Under the pieces are notes generated by a model that was given only the letters and a program-made list of their open reading frames with translations, was not told where the DNA came from and did not search any database. This document shows positions 26,499 to 34,057 of a DNA stretch of 64,000 bases, piece after piece (position 1 is the stretch's first letter; each line of letters begins with the position of its first letter). The DNA is from Chloroflexota bacterium (GTDB lineage Bacteria; Chloroflexota; Anaerolineae; Aggregatilineales; Phototrophicaceae), in contig WTGO01000084.1 in NCBI GenBank assembly GCA_011523515.1, positions 17,987-81,986 of the forward strand, in the 5' to 3' direction. Both the position numbers and the translations under genes were made by a program.

Positions 26499-26532
26499 TG
26501 TAGGGGCGAGCCGGTGGCTCGCCCGCGCTACA
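26499..26532. repeat. Family B palindrome at the end of the GMC gene
   Basis: TGTAGGGGCGAGCC-GGT-GGCTCGCCCGCGCTACA. The last bases overlap the GMC stop: the TAG (26530-26528) comes from the repeat's terminal CTACA. Confidence 0.75.
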
Positions 26533-28147
26533 ACGAATCCAGCGCCTTCAGATGATCCGCCAGCCGCAGCGCCAGCGCCACAATCGTCAGCGTCGGGTTG
26601 GCGTAACCCCCGGTCGGGAAAACCGCCGAGCCAGCGATGTAAAGATTGTCCACGCTGTGCAAACGCGCATTAATGTCGACGACGCCGTCATCCGGCGATG
26701 CGGACATGCGCAGCGCGCCCATGTGATGATCGCCCGTTTCCAGCGCGCCCGGCTCGGGCGGGAAAGTCCAGTCTTCCGCGCCGCCGCTGACATCGGTGAT
26801 CATTTCTTGTTGCCGCGCCCCGCGTGCGCGTAAGTAGTCCAGCGTGATTTCCAGGGCGCGTACGGCGCTGCGCTTGTCAGTCTCGTTGAGCCGCCAATCG
26901 ACATGAGCGACCGGTTGCCCGAAGATTGGGTCAAGCTGCTCCCGATTCAGCGTAATGCGGCTGTTCTCGTCCGGCGTCTGCTCCCAGTTGAGATTGACTA
27001 CCGCCGAAGCCGCGTCCGCGCCGAAGTACAAAATGATGCGGAAGTTGCCGATCCGCTCCTCCAGCAGCGTCTCATGCGTCGCCGCCAGCACGCCCCAGGC
27101 ATTGAACATCAGGTAATCAAACACCAGCTCGGGATTCACCAGCGGCGTGACCATGTGCTGATAGTCGCCGTCGGCGGTCGCCCCCCTCGGTCCCCCCAAT
27201 GAATCAGGGGGAGGCAGGAGGCGGATCTGCTGCTCGCGGAAGAAGTTGCGGATCTCGCTGGCTACAGGCGCGTCAAAACGGACATGGGCGGCATTGGTCA
27301 GCAGCGGATGCACCATGAATCCGCGCCCCAGTTGATCGCGCCGATTATTGCCCAAGTCGCGCGAAAGCTGCAGCAGGCGCGCATTCTCGATGCCGCCGCA
27401 AGCCAGCGCATATCGCCGCGCACGCGCCTTGAAGGGTATGCCGGATCGGCTGTTAACGGACGGCGAACTCTCAATAGTCGAGCAATTCAGTTCAACCACG
27501 TGACTCCGGTTTTCGTCCGTTTCAATCGTGAGCAAGTGCGCGTTGAAGAGCACCGTGATGTTGGGCGAGTTTTTCAGCTGGTCGCGGAACTGCACCTGAA
27601 AGTCGTGCAGATTTTCCTCATACTGCGCGCGCATGATGGCGCCGCTCAGCTTGTCGCCCGGCAGCGGGTCAAAGCAGCGAGCGTACAAGACGCGCTCCCA
27701 GTACGCCATGTCGTCATAATTGAAAGGACCGAATTGCCCGAAGTGATGGGCGTCAATGTACCAGGGCGTTAATTCACGCTGGTCGAAGGGCCAGCCGGCC
27801 TCGCGGTAACCAGGGCGGGGCATAGTGTCGGCCGGGTCGAGCGGGCGCGCCCAGAAGCCGAAGTGATTGGTCGTGCCGCCATACATATTCAGGCGCGAAC
27901 GATGCAGGAAGTCGGGGTCGACCTTCTGCAAGAAGTCGCCGGCCGTGCCCTGATACAGCGCCTGCCGAGCGTCATCGGGCAGACCGCGATCGGCAGGCCC
28001 CCCGCTGACCAGCAGGAGGACCCTGACCGACGTATTCGCCAGCCGCTGCGCCATGGCGATGCCAGCCGCGCCCGCGCCAACGATGCAGATGTCGAAGCCT
28101 TGAACGACGGCTTCGGCTTGCAAATCATCGGCAAATGCATACATCAC
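26528..28147 (-). CDS. GMC-type FAD oxidoreductase
   Basis: The 539-aa protein has the FAD loop ICIVGAGAAGIAMAQRLA near residue 21. The C-terminal GMC domain shows DHHMGALRMS, DNLYIAGSAVFPTGG and NPTLTIVALALRLADHL, with the active-site His/Asn pair. It oxidises an alcohol, probably a sugar or polyol, without NAD. Around residues 310-325 the segment LPPPDSLGGPRGA is encoded by a family C palindrome (27179-27222) and looks like an added loop. The stop codon is formed by a family B repeat. No signal peptide. Next gene upstream is an ROK kinase. Confidence 0.8.
   Translation of the reverse strand: MMYAFADDLQAEAVVQGFDICIVGAGAAGIAMAQRLANTSVRVLLLVSGGPADRGLPDDARQALYQGTAGDFLQKVDPDFLHRSRLNMYGGTTNHFGFWARPLDPADTMPRPGYREAGWPFDQRELTPWYIDAHHFGQFGPFNYDDMAYWERVLYARCFDPLPGDKLSGAIMRAQYEENLHDFQVQFRDQLKNSPNITVLFNAHLLTIETDENRSHVVELNCSTIESSPSVNSRSGIPFKARARRYALACGGIENARLLQLSRDLGNNRRDQLGRGFMVHPLLTNAAHVRFDAPVASEIRNFFREQQIRLLPPPDSLGGPRGATADGDYQHMVTPLVNPELVFDYLMFNAWGVLAATHETLLEERIGNFRIILYFGADAASAVVNLNWEQTPDENSRITLNREQLDPIFGQPVAHVDWRLNETDKRSAVRALEITLDYLRARGARQQEMITDVSGGAEDWTFPPEPGALETGDHHMGALRMSASPDDGVVDINARLHSVDNLYIAGSAVFPTGGYANPTLTIVALALRLADHLKALDSL
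27179..27222. repeat. Family C palindrome inside a coding gene
   Basis: CCCCCCTCGGTCCCCCC, AATGAATC, AGGGGGAGGCAGGAGG. It lies in frame inside the GMC gene and encodes PPPDSLGGPRGA on the minus strand. The same motif occurs between genes at 26424-26460. Confidence 0.7.
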
Positions 28148-28178
28148 AGTGTCTCCTGCTGTTCAAACCGGCGCTTGC

Positions 28179-29096
28179 TCAAACCTGCAGCTGACGGCGC
28201 GCCAACGCCGCCGCGCCCAGGATCGGCCCGTCCTCGCCCAGTTCAGACGCGACCACCCGCAAACGCGCCGAGACCGCCTGGAACGAATAGCCCTTCAGCG
28301 ATTCGCGGGCTGGTCCTAGAAGCAAGTCGCCGGCTTTGGCCACGCTGCCGCCGATGACGAAAGTCTCAATATTCAGCGTCATCGCCAGCGAGGCGATGGC
28401 GACGCCCAGCGCGCGGCCGGCCTCATGGAATACCCCCAGCGCCTTGCTCTCGCCCGCTCGGGCGCGCGAAGCGATCTCGCCGCCCGAGATGATGTCGCCG
28501 GATATTGCCGCATACGCTCGGGAAAGCGCGGGCCCACTCGTGTAGGCTTCCAGGCAGCCGCGCGAGCCACAGTGACAGCGACGCCCCTGCGGATCCACCG
28601 TCATATGCCCGGATTCGCCGGCGCTGTTGCTCTCGCCGTAAAGCAGCGCGCCTTCGTAGATGATGGCCGCGCCGACCCCGGTGCCGATGACGATATAGAT
28701 CATACTGTCGCGCCGCCGCCCGGCGCCGAAATGAAACTCGCCCAGCGCCGCCGCCTTGGCGTCGTGGTCCAGCGCAACCGGCAGCGACAGCCGCGCACTC
28801 AAGGCGCTGCGGAAAGGCGTATTCGAGATGCCGGGCAGATTCACCAGCGTCAGCAGCTCGCCCTTGATGTGATCGAGCGGACCGGGCGCGCCCACCCCGA
28901 CCGCCGCTATAGATTCGTCCGGCGCCAGCGCGCGTTGCAGCTCGTCGACTTCGACCGCGATTCGCCGCACCACGCTATCCAGGCCGGCGTCGGCATCCGT
29001 ATCGATGCGGCGGCGCGCCAGGATCTCGTCCCGCGGCCCCACCAGGCCGAGGGCGATTTTGCTGCCGCCCAAGTCTATGCCGATGACATGACTCAT
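28179..29096 (-). CDS. ROK family sugar kinase (glucokinase-like)
   Basis: A 305-aa ROK protein from the ATG at 29096, which overlaps the upstream GMC stop as ATGA. N-terminal IGIDLGGSKIALGLVG is the ATP-phosphate loop. VGAPGP near residue 90 and LDHDAKAAALGEFHFGAG near residue 130 carry the catalytic Asp (DHD). The ROK zinc motif CHCGSRGCLEAY near residue 180 is intact. No helix-turn-helix domain, so it is an enzyme, not a repressor. Glucose is the likely substrate; N-acetylglucosamine or fructose are possible. It sits between two GMC oxidoreductases. Confidence 0.87.
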   Translation of the reverse strand: MSHVIGIDLGGSKIALGLVGPRDEILARRRIDTDADAGLDSVVRRIAVEVDELQRALAPDESIAAVGVGAPGPLDHIKGELLTLVNLPGISNTPFRSALSARLSLPVALDHDAKAAALGEFHFGAGRRRDSMIYIVIGTGVGAAIIYEGALLYGESNSAGESGHMTVDPQGRRCHCGSRGCLEAYTSGPALSRAYAAISGDIISGGEIASRARAGESKALGVFHEAGRALGVAIASLAMTLNIETFVIGGSVAKAGDLLLGPARESLKGYSFQAVSARLRVVASELGEDGPILGAAALARRQLQV

Positions 29097-30628
29097 GCGC
29101 TCAACTCCGATTGCAGCAGCGGCCGACCCTGCAGATGATCCGCCACACGCAGAGCCTGCGCGCAAATCGTCAGCGCCGGATTCATCGCCGTCGACGACGG
29201 GAAGAAGGATGAATCGACGACATAAAGATTGTCGATATCATGCGACTTGCAGAGCGGATCCAGCACCGACCCGGCCGGGTCTACGCCGAAGCGAGCCGTG
29301 CCGCATTGATGCGAATTGGTCTCTATGCCCAGGGTCTCGCTGAAGACGAAGGGGTAGCCCGCGGCGCGCATCATGCCTACGGCGCGGCGGATGAGCTGCT
29401 GATGAGCGACGCGGTTATTGGGCCGCCACTGCACCCGCACGCCCCCATCGCCCGCGACCATGACGCGATTCTCCGGGTCGGGCAAATCTTCCGACATGAC
29501 CCACCAGTCGACGCTGCGCCGCGCCATCGCGCTCAACATCGGCTTGGGCAAGTAAGGCTTGGCAGCCGAGAGCATGCCCGCCTGCAGCTTTCCCAGCGCC
29601 TGGATATTGCCCATGGGCCAGGCGAAGTCGCTGTCGCCGAAGTAGAAGTCGTTGACCGCGGTTGTCTTCTGGAAAACAGTCGGGTTCGTCTTCAGCGGCG
29701 CCACGGCGGTCAAGGCGGTATTGTTATGCATCATGTAGTTGCGCCCCAACAAGCCGGACGAATTGGCCAGCCCCTGCGGATTCCGGCTGTTGCGCGAGCG
29801 CAGCAGCAAAATAGCCGAATTGACCGCTCCGCAGGCTACAGCGATCGTATCCGCCGCGACGCTGAGACGCTCGCCGCCCCGCTCGACTTCCACCGCGGCA
29901 GCGCGTTTTCCGCTATCATCGGTGAGAATGCGCCGCGCTACTGTATGCGTCCACAGCTCGATGGTTGCGCTTTCCAGCGCCGGGCGCACACAGCAGATCT
30001 CGGCGTCGCCTTTGGCATGCGCGCGGCAGGGGAAACCATCACAAGTCGCGCAGCGGATGCAGCGCCCGCCTTCCCGCAAGTCGACCGCCATCGGCAAGTT
30101 GTACGGATGCAATCCCTGCGCGCGCAGCTTGTTGATAAGCTCGGCCATGTAAGGTTCGTGCGCCACTGCGGGATAGGGATAAGGCTGGCTGCGCGGCGGC
30201 TCACAGGGGTCAGACCCGGCTTCACCATGCACGAAGAACAATTCTTCCGCGAGATTGTAATAGGGCTCGAGGTCTTCGTATGTAATCGGCCAGGCGAGCG
30301 AAGTCCCGCCTTCGTGCTCGAGCGCCTCGAAGTCTTCGCGGCGGAAGCGCGGCAGGGCGGCGCCATAAACTTTGGTGTTGCCGCCGACGACGTAGTGCAC
30401 GCCCGGCTTGAAGCGGCTGCCGTCCGCAGCGTCGACCCAGTGCTCCGCGGGCTTGTAACGATTCTCTCCGAAGACGGCCTCAACCCGCCAGTTTTGCGCC
30501 TCCTGGGGAAGAAAGTCTCCGCGTTCCAGCAGCAAGATACGCGCACCGCTCTCGCGAAGAGCGTAGGCCAGCGTGCCGCCGCCCATGCCCGTGCCGATGA
30601 TAATTATGTCGTAGTGATGCGGCGCCAC
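29093..30628 (-). CDS. GMC oxidoreductase with cysteine-rich motif
   Basis: FAD enzyme of about 511 aa if started at the GTG 30628 (MAPHHYDIII); the frame is open to 30751 but that overlaps the 30672 gene. FAD loop IIIIGTGMGGGTLAYALRES at the N-terminus. CIRCATCDGFPC near residue 205 is a cysteine cluster found in some membrane-linked sugar-acid dehydrogenases of this family and may bind iron. The C-terminal NSHQCGTARFGVDP and SSFFPSSTAMNPALTI are classic GMC. Likely oxidises a sugar or sugar acid with a non-NAD acceptor. Coupled to the ROK kinase by ATGA. Confidence 0.8.
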   Translation of the reverse strand: MAPHHYDIIIIGTGMGGGTLAYALRESGARILLLERGDFLPQEAQNWRVEAVFGENRYKPAEHWVDAADGSRFKPGVHYVVGGNTKVYGAALPRFRREDFEALEHEGGTSLAWPITYEDLEPYYNLAEELFFVHGEAGSDPCEPPRSQPYPYPAVAHEPYMAELINKLRAQGLHPYNLPMAVDLREGGRCIRCATCDGFPCRAHAKGDAEICCVRPALESATIELWTHTVARRILTDDSGKRAAAVEVERGGERLSVAADTIAVACGAVNSAILLLRSRNSRNPQGLANSSGLLGRNYMMHNNTALTAVAPLKTNPTVFQKTTAVNDFYFGDSDFAWPMGNIQALGKLQAGMLSAAKPYLPKPMLSAMARRSVDWWVMSEDLPDPENRVMVAGDGGVRVQWRPNNRVAHQQLIRRAVGMMRAAGYPFVFSETLGIETNSHQCGTARFGVDPAGSVLDPLCKSHDIDNLYVVDSSFFPSSTAMNPALTICAQALRVADHLQGRPLLQSELSA

Positions 30629-30671
30629 GCGGGCTGATCCCGAATCTGCTATAGCGAGTACAATCGGATCA

Positions 30672-30914
30672 CTATGTCGGCGCAGGCAGCCGGTTGATGA
30701 TGTAGAGTAATAGCGGGACGATGACAGTTGCCATTGCAATGCCCGCGCCAATCAGCCACATGAGGAACTGACGAGACTGTTTTTCAATCAGCGCTTTCAA
30801 TTCCGCAACATCCGCCTTTGTCGCCAGATGGGGGCGCTCAGTTGAAATAGTGGTTTCAATCCTGGCAATGCGCTCACTGAACTGCGTGATTTGATTTGCT
30901 TCTGCTGTAGCCAC
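30672..30914 (-). CDS. Small coiled-coil membrane protein
   Basis: An 80-aa protein with a GTG start supported by GAGG 7 bases upstream. Residues 1-48 are a charged coiled coil (ITQFSERIARIETT, ATKADVAELKALIEKQ). Residues 51-73 (MWLIGAGIAMATVIVPLLLYI) form one membrane helix. The layout resembles short coiled-coil/TM proteins such as those annotated DUF1640 or XhlA-like, but I cannot assign a family. Function unknown; possibly a membrane anchor for the GMC enzyme 43 bases downstream. Confidence 0.6.
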   Translation of the reverse strand: MATAEANQITQFSERIARIETTISTERPHLATKADVAELKALIEKQSRQFLMWLIGAGIAMATVIVPLLLYIINRLPAPT

Positions 30915-31001
30915 TGGGTACCTCTTCTTGCTTTATGGCTGTCCTGTTTTTCAATTTGCCTATCTTCTGCAACTATATCACCAATTCAGCCTCATATCAA
31001 T

Positions 31002-32135
31002 TCATGCCAACTCCACCCACCCGCCCTGCTCAGACGAGCGCTCGGCGGCATCCATGATGCGCTGCACATGCAGACCCTCGGCGAATGAGGGCGATGTCGG
31101 CCTGTCATCCCAGATCGCGCGGATGAACTGATACTGGCATTCGGCGTGGGCGCGCATGAAATCGGGCGACATCGTCCAGTCCGGCGCGCGCTGACCCGGG
31201 TAACGGCTCGCCGCCTCAATGCGCTGAAAGCCGCGTTCGCCGCCCAGCGGACTGTCGGAAGTTCGCGCGTCGTAGACTTGCAGCCAGGCCGGCTCGCTGA
31301 GATCCCAGCGGATGGCGCCTTGGTCGCCGAAGATCTCGAAACTCAGGTCGTTGGTGGCGCCCGTGCCCATTCGCGACACCTCCACCGTGCCCAGCGCGCC
31401 GTCGGCCAAGCGAGCATGCAGCAAGGCGATGTCGTCAACTTCTACGGGCGCCTTTTCGGCTGAGCCAGCCGCGACCGGCCGCTCCCGTATCAGCGTGTCG
31501 AGCGTGCCGTTGACTGCCGCGAAGTCACCCAGCACAAAAAAGAGCAAGTCCAGCACATGCGCGCCCAGGTCGAAGAGCGCGCCACCACCGGTGATCGCGC
31601 GATCCAGCCGCCAGGACATCGGCTTGTCGCTGCTGATGTAACTCGAGCGATGATAGCGCCCGCGAAACGAGAAGACGCGCCCCACGTAGCCTTCGTCCAT
31701 GAGTTGCCTGGCGCGCGCCACAGCCGGGAAAAAGCGGAAGTTGAAGGTCATCTGCGCTTTGACGCCGGCCGCGTCGACAGCCCGCGCCATGTCCGCCGCT
31801 TCCGCCACATTCATCGCCAGCGGTTTTTCGCAGTAGACATGTACCCCAGCTTCGGCGGCCGCCAGCACGATCTCGTGGTGCGAGTTGTTCGGCGTACAGA
31901 TATCGACCGCGTCGATGTCGCCGCGCGCCAGCAGCGCCCAGTAGTCGTCGGTGTAGAATTCGCAGCCGATCTCATCCGCGGCGCGCCTGGCCGTCTCCTC
32001 GCGCGTGGTGGCCACGCCGGTGATGCTGATGCTATCGGCGGGCAAGCCATAGTGGAACGGGATGGCGCGGTAAGCCGCCGCATGCACCCGCCCGATACCG
32101 CCGTAGCCGATAAGTCCGATTCTGATTTTTGGCAT
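31002..32135 (-). CDS. Gfo/Idh/MocA family oxidoreductase
   Basis: A 377-aa protein with the N-terminal Rossmann loop GLIGYGGIGRVHAAAY near residue 8 and the EKP motif VYCEKPLAMN near residue 97. The C-terminal half is the usual sheet domain, with HVLDLLFFVLGDF. It interconverts a sugar or inositol hydroxyl and ketone with NAD(P). Last gene of the operon that starts at the palindrome-headed promoter near 38.1 kb, after an RPE-like epimerase. A family C palindrome lies between the two genes. Confidence 0.85.
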   Translation of the reverse strand: MPKIRIGLIGYGGIGRVHAAAYRAIPFHYGLPADSISITGVATTREETARRAADEIGCEFYTDDYWALLARGDIDAVDICTPNNSHHEIVLAAAEAGVHVYCEKPLAMNVAEAADMARAVDAAGVKAQMTFNFRFFPAVARARQLMDEGYVGRVFSFRGRYHRSSYISSDKPMSWRLDRAITGGGALFDLGAHVLDLLFFVLGDFAAVNGTLDTLIRERPVAAGSAEKAPVEVDDIALLHARLADGALGTVEVSRMGTGATNDLSFEIFGDQGAIRWDLSEPAWLQVYDARTSDSPLGGERGFQRIEAASRYPGQRAPDWTMSPDFMRAHAECQYQFIRAIWDDRPTSPSFAEGLHVQRIMDAAERSSEQGGWVELA

Positions 32136-32152
32136 ACGCGCCTCCTTTGTCC

Positions 32153-32201
32153 TACCCCACTCCCAAACCCCCTCCCCGAAGCATCAGGGAGGGGGCTTTT
32201 C
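32153..32201. repeat. Family C palindrome
   Basis: CCCCACTCCCAAACCCCCTCCCC, GAAGCATC, AGGGAGGGGGCTTTT. Between the Gfo and epimerase genes. On the plus strand it resembles a terminator with a short T run, but both flanking genes read minus. Confidence 0.7.
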
Positions 32202-32216
32202 TCGACTTGTCCCCGC

Positions 32217-33011
32217 CTATCTGCTCTTCAGCCCGTCCGCATCGCGATACTTGTCGCTCGCCACGCGCATGACCGCGCGCAGCTTCTCTACCGCCGCGCC
32301 GATTTCGCCCGTACCCGGCTGCAGCTTGCCGGCGGGTCCCTTGAGCAGCGGCGATGAAAATTCGCCGACGGTCATGCCCGCCCGTATGAACTGAGCCACA
32401 TTGCCGGCGTTCAGGCCACCGTCTTCCATGAGTTCGATGCTGCCCTCCAGGCCCGCGTCGGCGATCATGTCGTGCAATCTGCGCACGGTATCCACCACGA
32501 TGGGGTCGATGGTATGCGGGCTGGCGCCGCCGGTCGTCGCCTTCCAAAAGGGCGCCCGGCTTTCGTACTCGATGATGTCGATATAAGGGTGGATGAATTG
32601 CTCGAAGGCCATCGCCGGCACCCCCTGCCAAGCCCAGACGCCCACTTTCAGCCCCAACTTCTCCTTGATGTAGGTGATATTCTGGAAGATCATCTCGCCG
32701 GTCGTCTCCAGCGGCAGGCTGATCAAGCTGACGCCGAGATCGGCCAGTTGATCGAAAACGCTAAAGTTCGGTCGCAGCATCTGCAGCTGCGCCTCGACCT
32801 CCAGGTCCGTGCTCTGGCAGGTCGCCTCGATGATATCGTAGCCGCCACGGGGCATGGCGAAGTCCATATATTTGCCATCGCGCACTTCAATATGCAGCCA
32901 GTCGACGCCTGCCGCTTCCAATTCGCGGACTTGAGCGCCCAGGACGGCGTAATCGGCCCAGAACAAACCGGCGGCGATCTTGACTTGCTGAGTGACTTCT
33001 CCAATGGGCAT
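32217..33011 (-). CDS. Ribulose-phosphate 3-epimerase-like TIM-barrel protein
   Basis: A 264-aa protein of the RPE fold, longer than usual (~220). At the first catalytic site the standard HxDxMDG is replaced by HIEVRDGKYMDF near residue 40, so the first Asp is Glu. The second site IELMEDGGLNAGNVAQFIRA near residue 192 keeps the DGG Asp. VGVWAWQGVPAMAFEQFI near residue 123 also differs from RPE. Probably an epimerase or isomerase on another ketose phosphate (hexulose-6-P or similar). In an operon with a Gfo oxidoreductase and a sugar-responsive regulator. Confidence 0.7.
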   Translation of the reverse strand: MPIGEVTQQVKIAAGLFWADYAVLGAQVRELEAAGVDWLHIEVRDGKYMDFAMPRGGYDIIEATCQSTDLEVEAQLQMLRPNFSVFDQLADLGVSLISLPLETTGEMIFQNITYIKEKLGLKVGVWAWQGVPAMAFEQFIHPYIDIIEYESRAPFWKATTGGASPHTIDPIVVDTVRRLHDMIADAGLEGSIELMEDGGLNAGNVAQFIRAGMTVGEFSSPLLKGPAGKLQPGTGEIGAAVEKLRAVMRVASDKYRDADGLKSR

Positions 33012-33028
33012 TGAGATTGTCCTTTCTA

Positions 33029-33057
33029 GCGCGGGCGAGCCAAGGCTCGCCCCTACA
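33029..33057. repeat. Family B palindrome
   Basis: GCGCGGGCGAGCC-AA-GGCTCGCCCCTACA, just upstream of the epimerase gene. Confidence 0.75.
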
Positions 33058-33080
33058 TCGTCCTTGTTTGCCGAATTGCC

Positions 33081-33107
33081 GGGCGACTCACAGAGTTGCC
33101 CTTACAA
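33081..33107. repeat. Family B palindrome, short variant
   Basis: GGGCGACTCACAGAGTTGCCCTTACA, a looser stem of the same kind as at 62.9 kb (GGGCGATTCACAGAATCGCCCCTACA). Confidence 0.65.
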
Positions 33108-34052
33108 GCCATCCGCTATTATGCGCGAGGCCGTGTCTTCATCGGCGCACAGCACGTTTAGCACACCCGAACGCAGCGCGCCGGTGATCGCCGCGGCCTT
33201 GTCCACGCCGACAGCCACCGCGACCGTCTGCGGCAGCGCGCGCAGCTCATCCAGCCGGACGCCAATAATGCGCTGATTCAGCTCGCAAGGGAAGAGCCGT
33301 CCAGCGCTGTCGAAAATCTGCCAGGCCATATCGCCGATGGCGCCCGCCTCGCGGTAGGCGCGCAGCTGCTGCGAATCAGCCACGCCTGCGCGCGCAAAAC
33401 CCGAAGTCGCCGGATCCAGATTGCCGATACCCACCAGCGCGATATCGGCGCGCCGCACCTGCTCCAGCGTCCGCGCGACCACCGCCTGCTCGCGAATGAC
33501 GGCGGCGGCCGCGGCATTATCGGCCAGCAGCGGCGAAGACAGGTAGTGCGCCTCCCCGCCCAGCTTCTGCGCCAACTGCCGCGTCAAAGCCGAGCTATCG
33601 AATTCCTTGAGCGCGTGCGGCAGGCTGCCGGTGGCCTGAACCACATTGACATTAGCCTGAAAGTCGATGCGGATGGCGCTGATGACCTCGTAGGTCGTGC
33701 TGCCGAAGCAGATCGACATCGTGTCGTGATCGACCAAGGCGCTCTCCAAATAGCGGGCGGCCAGCTGCGCAATCTGCCGCCGCAGCAGCGCCTGGTCAGT
33801 CGCGCTTGTTTGCAGCACCAAAGCGCGATCCAGGCCAAATCGCTCGACCAGACGCGCTTCCAGATCGAGCGCGCGCTTGATGGGCCAGTCGATGAGAATT
33901 CGCACAATCTGGGTTTCGCGCGCCTCTTTGAGCAAGCGGTACACTTTGACACGCGACAGGTCCAGCGCGGCGGCAATCTCGTTCTGAGTCAGTTCCTGCT
34001 GGTAATACATCGCGGCGGCACGCGCCAGCAATTCGTGACGCCCGGCATCCAT
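33102..34052 (-). CDS. SorC/DeoR-type sugar-binding transcription regulator
   Basis: From ATG 34052 the protein has 316 aa; a TTG at 34061 overlapping the E1 stop is an alternative. Residues ~20-50 form a helix-turn-helix: MYYQQELTQNEIAAALDLSR then VKVYRLLKEA. The rest is a SorC-type sugar-phosphate effector domain (SICFGSTTYEVISAI, ALVGIGNLDPATSGFA). These regulators usually act on their own operon and respond to a phosphorylated sugar. The palindrome at 38048-38061, in front of the operon containing this gene, is the best candidate operator. Only regulator recognised in the window. Confidence 0.85.
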   Translation of the reverse strand: MDAGRHELLARAAAMYYQQELTQNEIAAALDLSRVKVYRLLKEARETQIVRILIDWPIKRALDLEARLVERFGLDRALVLQTSATDQALLRRQIAQLAARYLESALVDHDTMSICFGSTTYEVISAIRIDFQANVNVVQATGSLPHALKEFDSSALTRQLAQKLGGEAHYLSSPLLADNAAAAAVIREQAVVARTLEQVRRADIALVGIGNLDPATSGFARAGVADSQQLRAYREAGAIGDMAWQIFDSAGRLFPCELNQRIIGVRLDELRALPQTVAVAVGVDKAAAITGALRSGVLNVLCADEDTASRIIADGL

Positions 34053-34057
34053 GATGT

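Noticed and set aside
32153..32201. GC stem with T run as an intrinsic terminator
   Set aside because: The same repeat family also occurs inside coding genes, and the T run is on the strand opposite the flanking genes.
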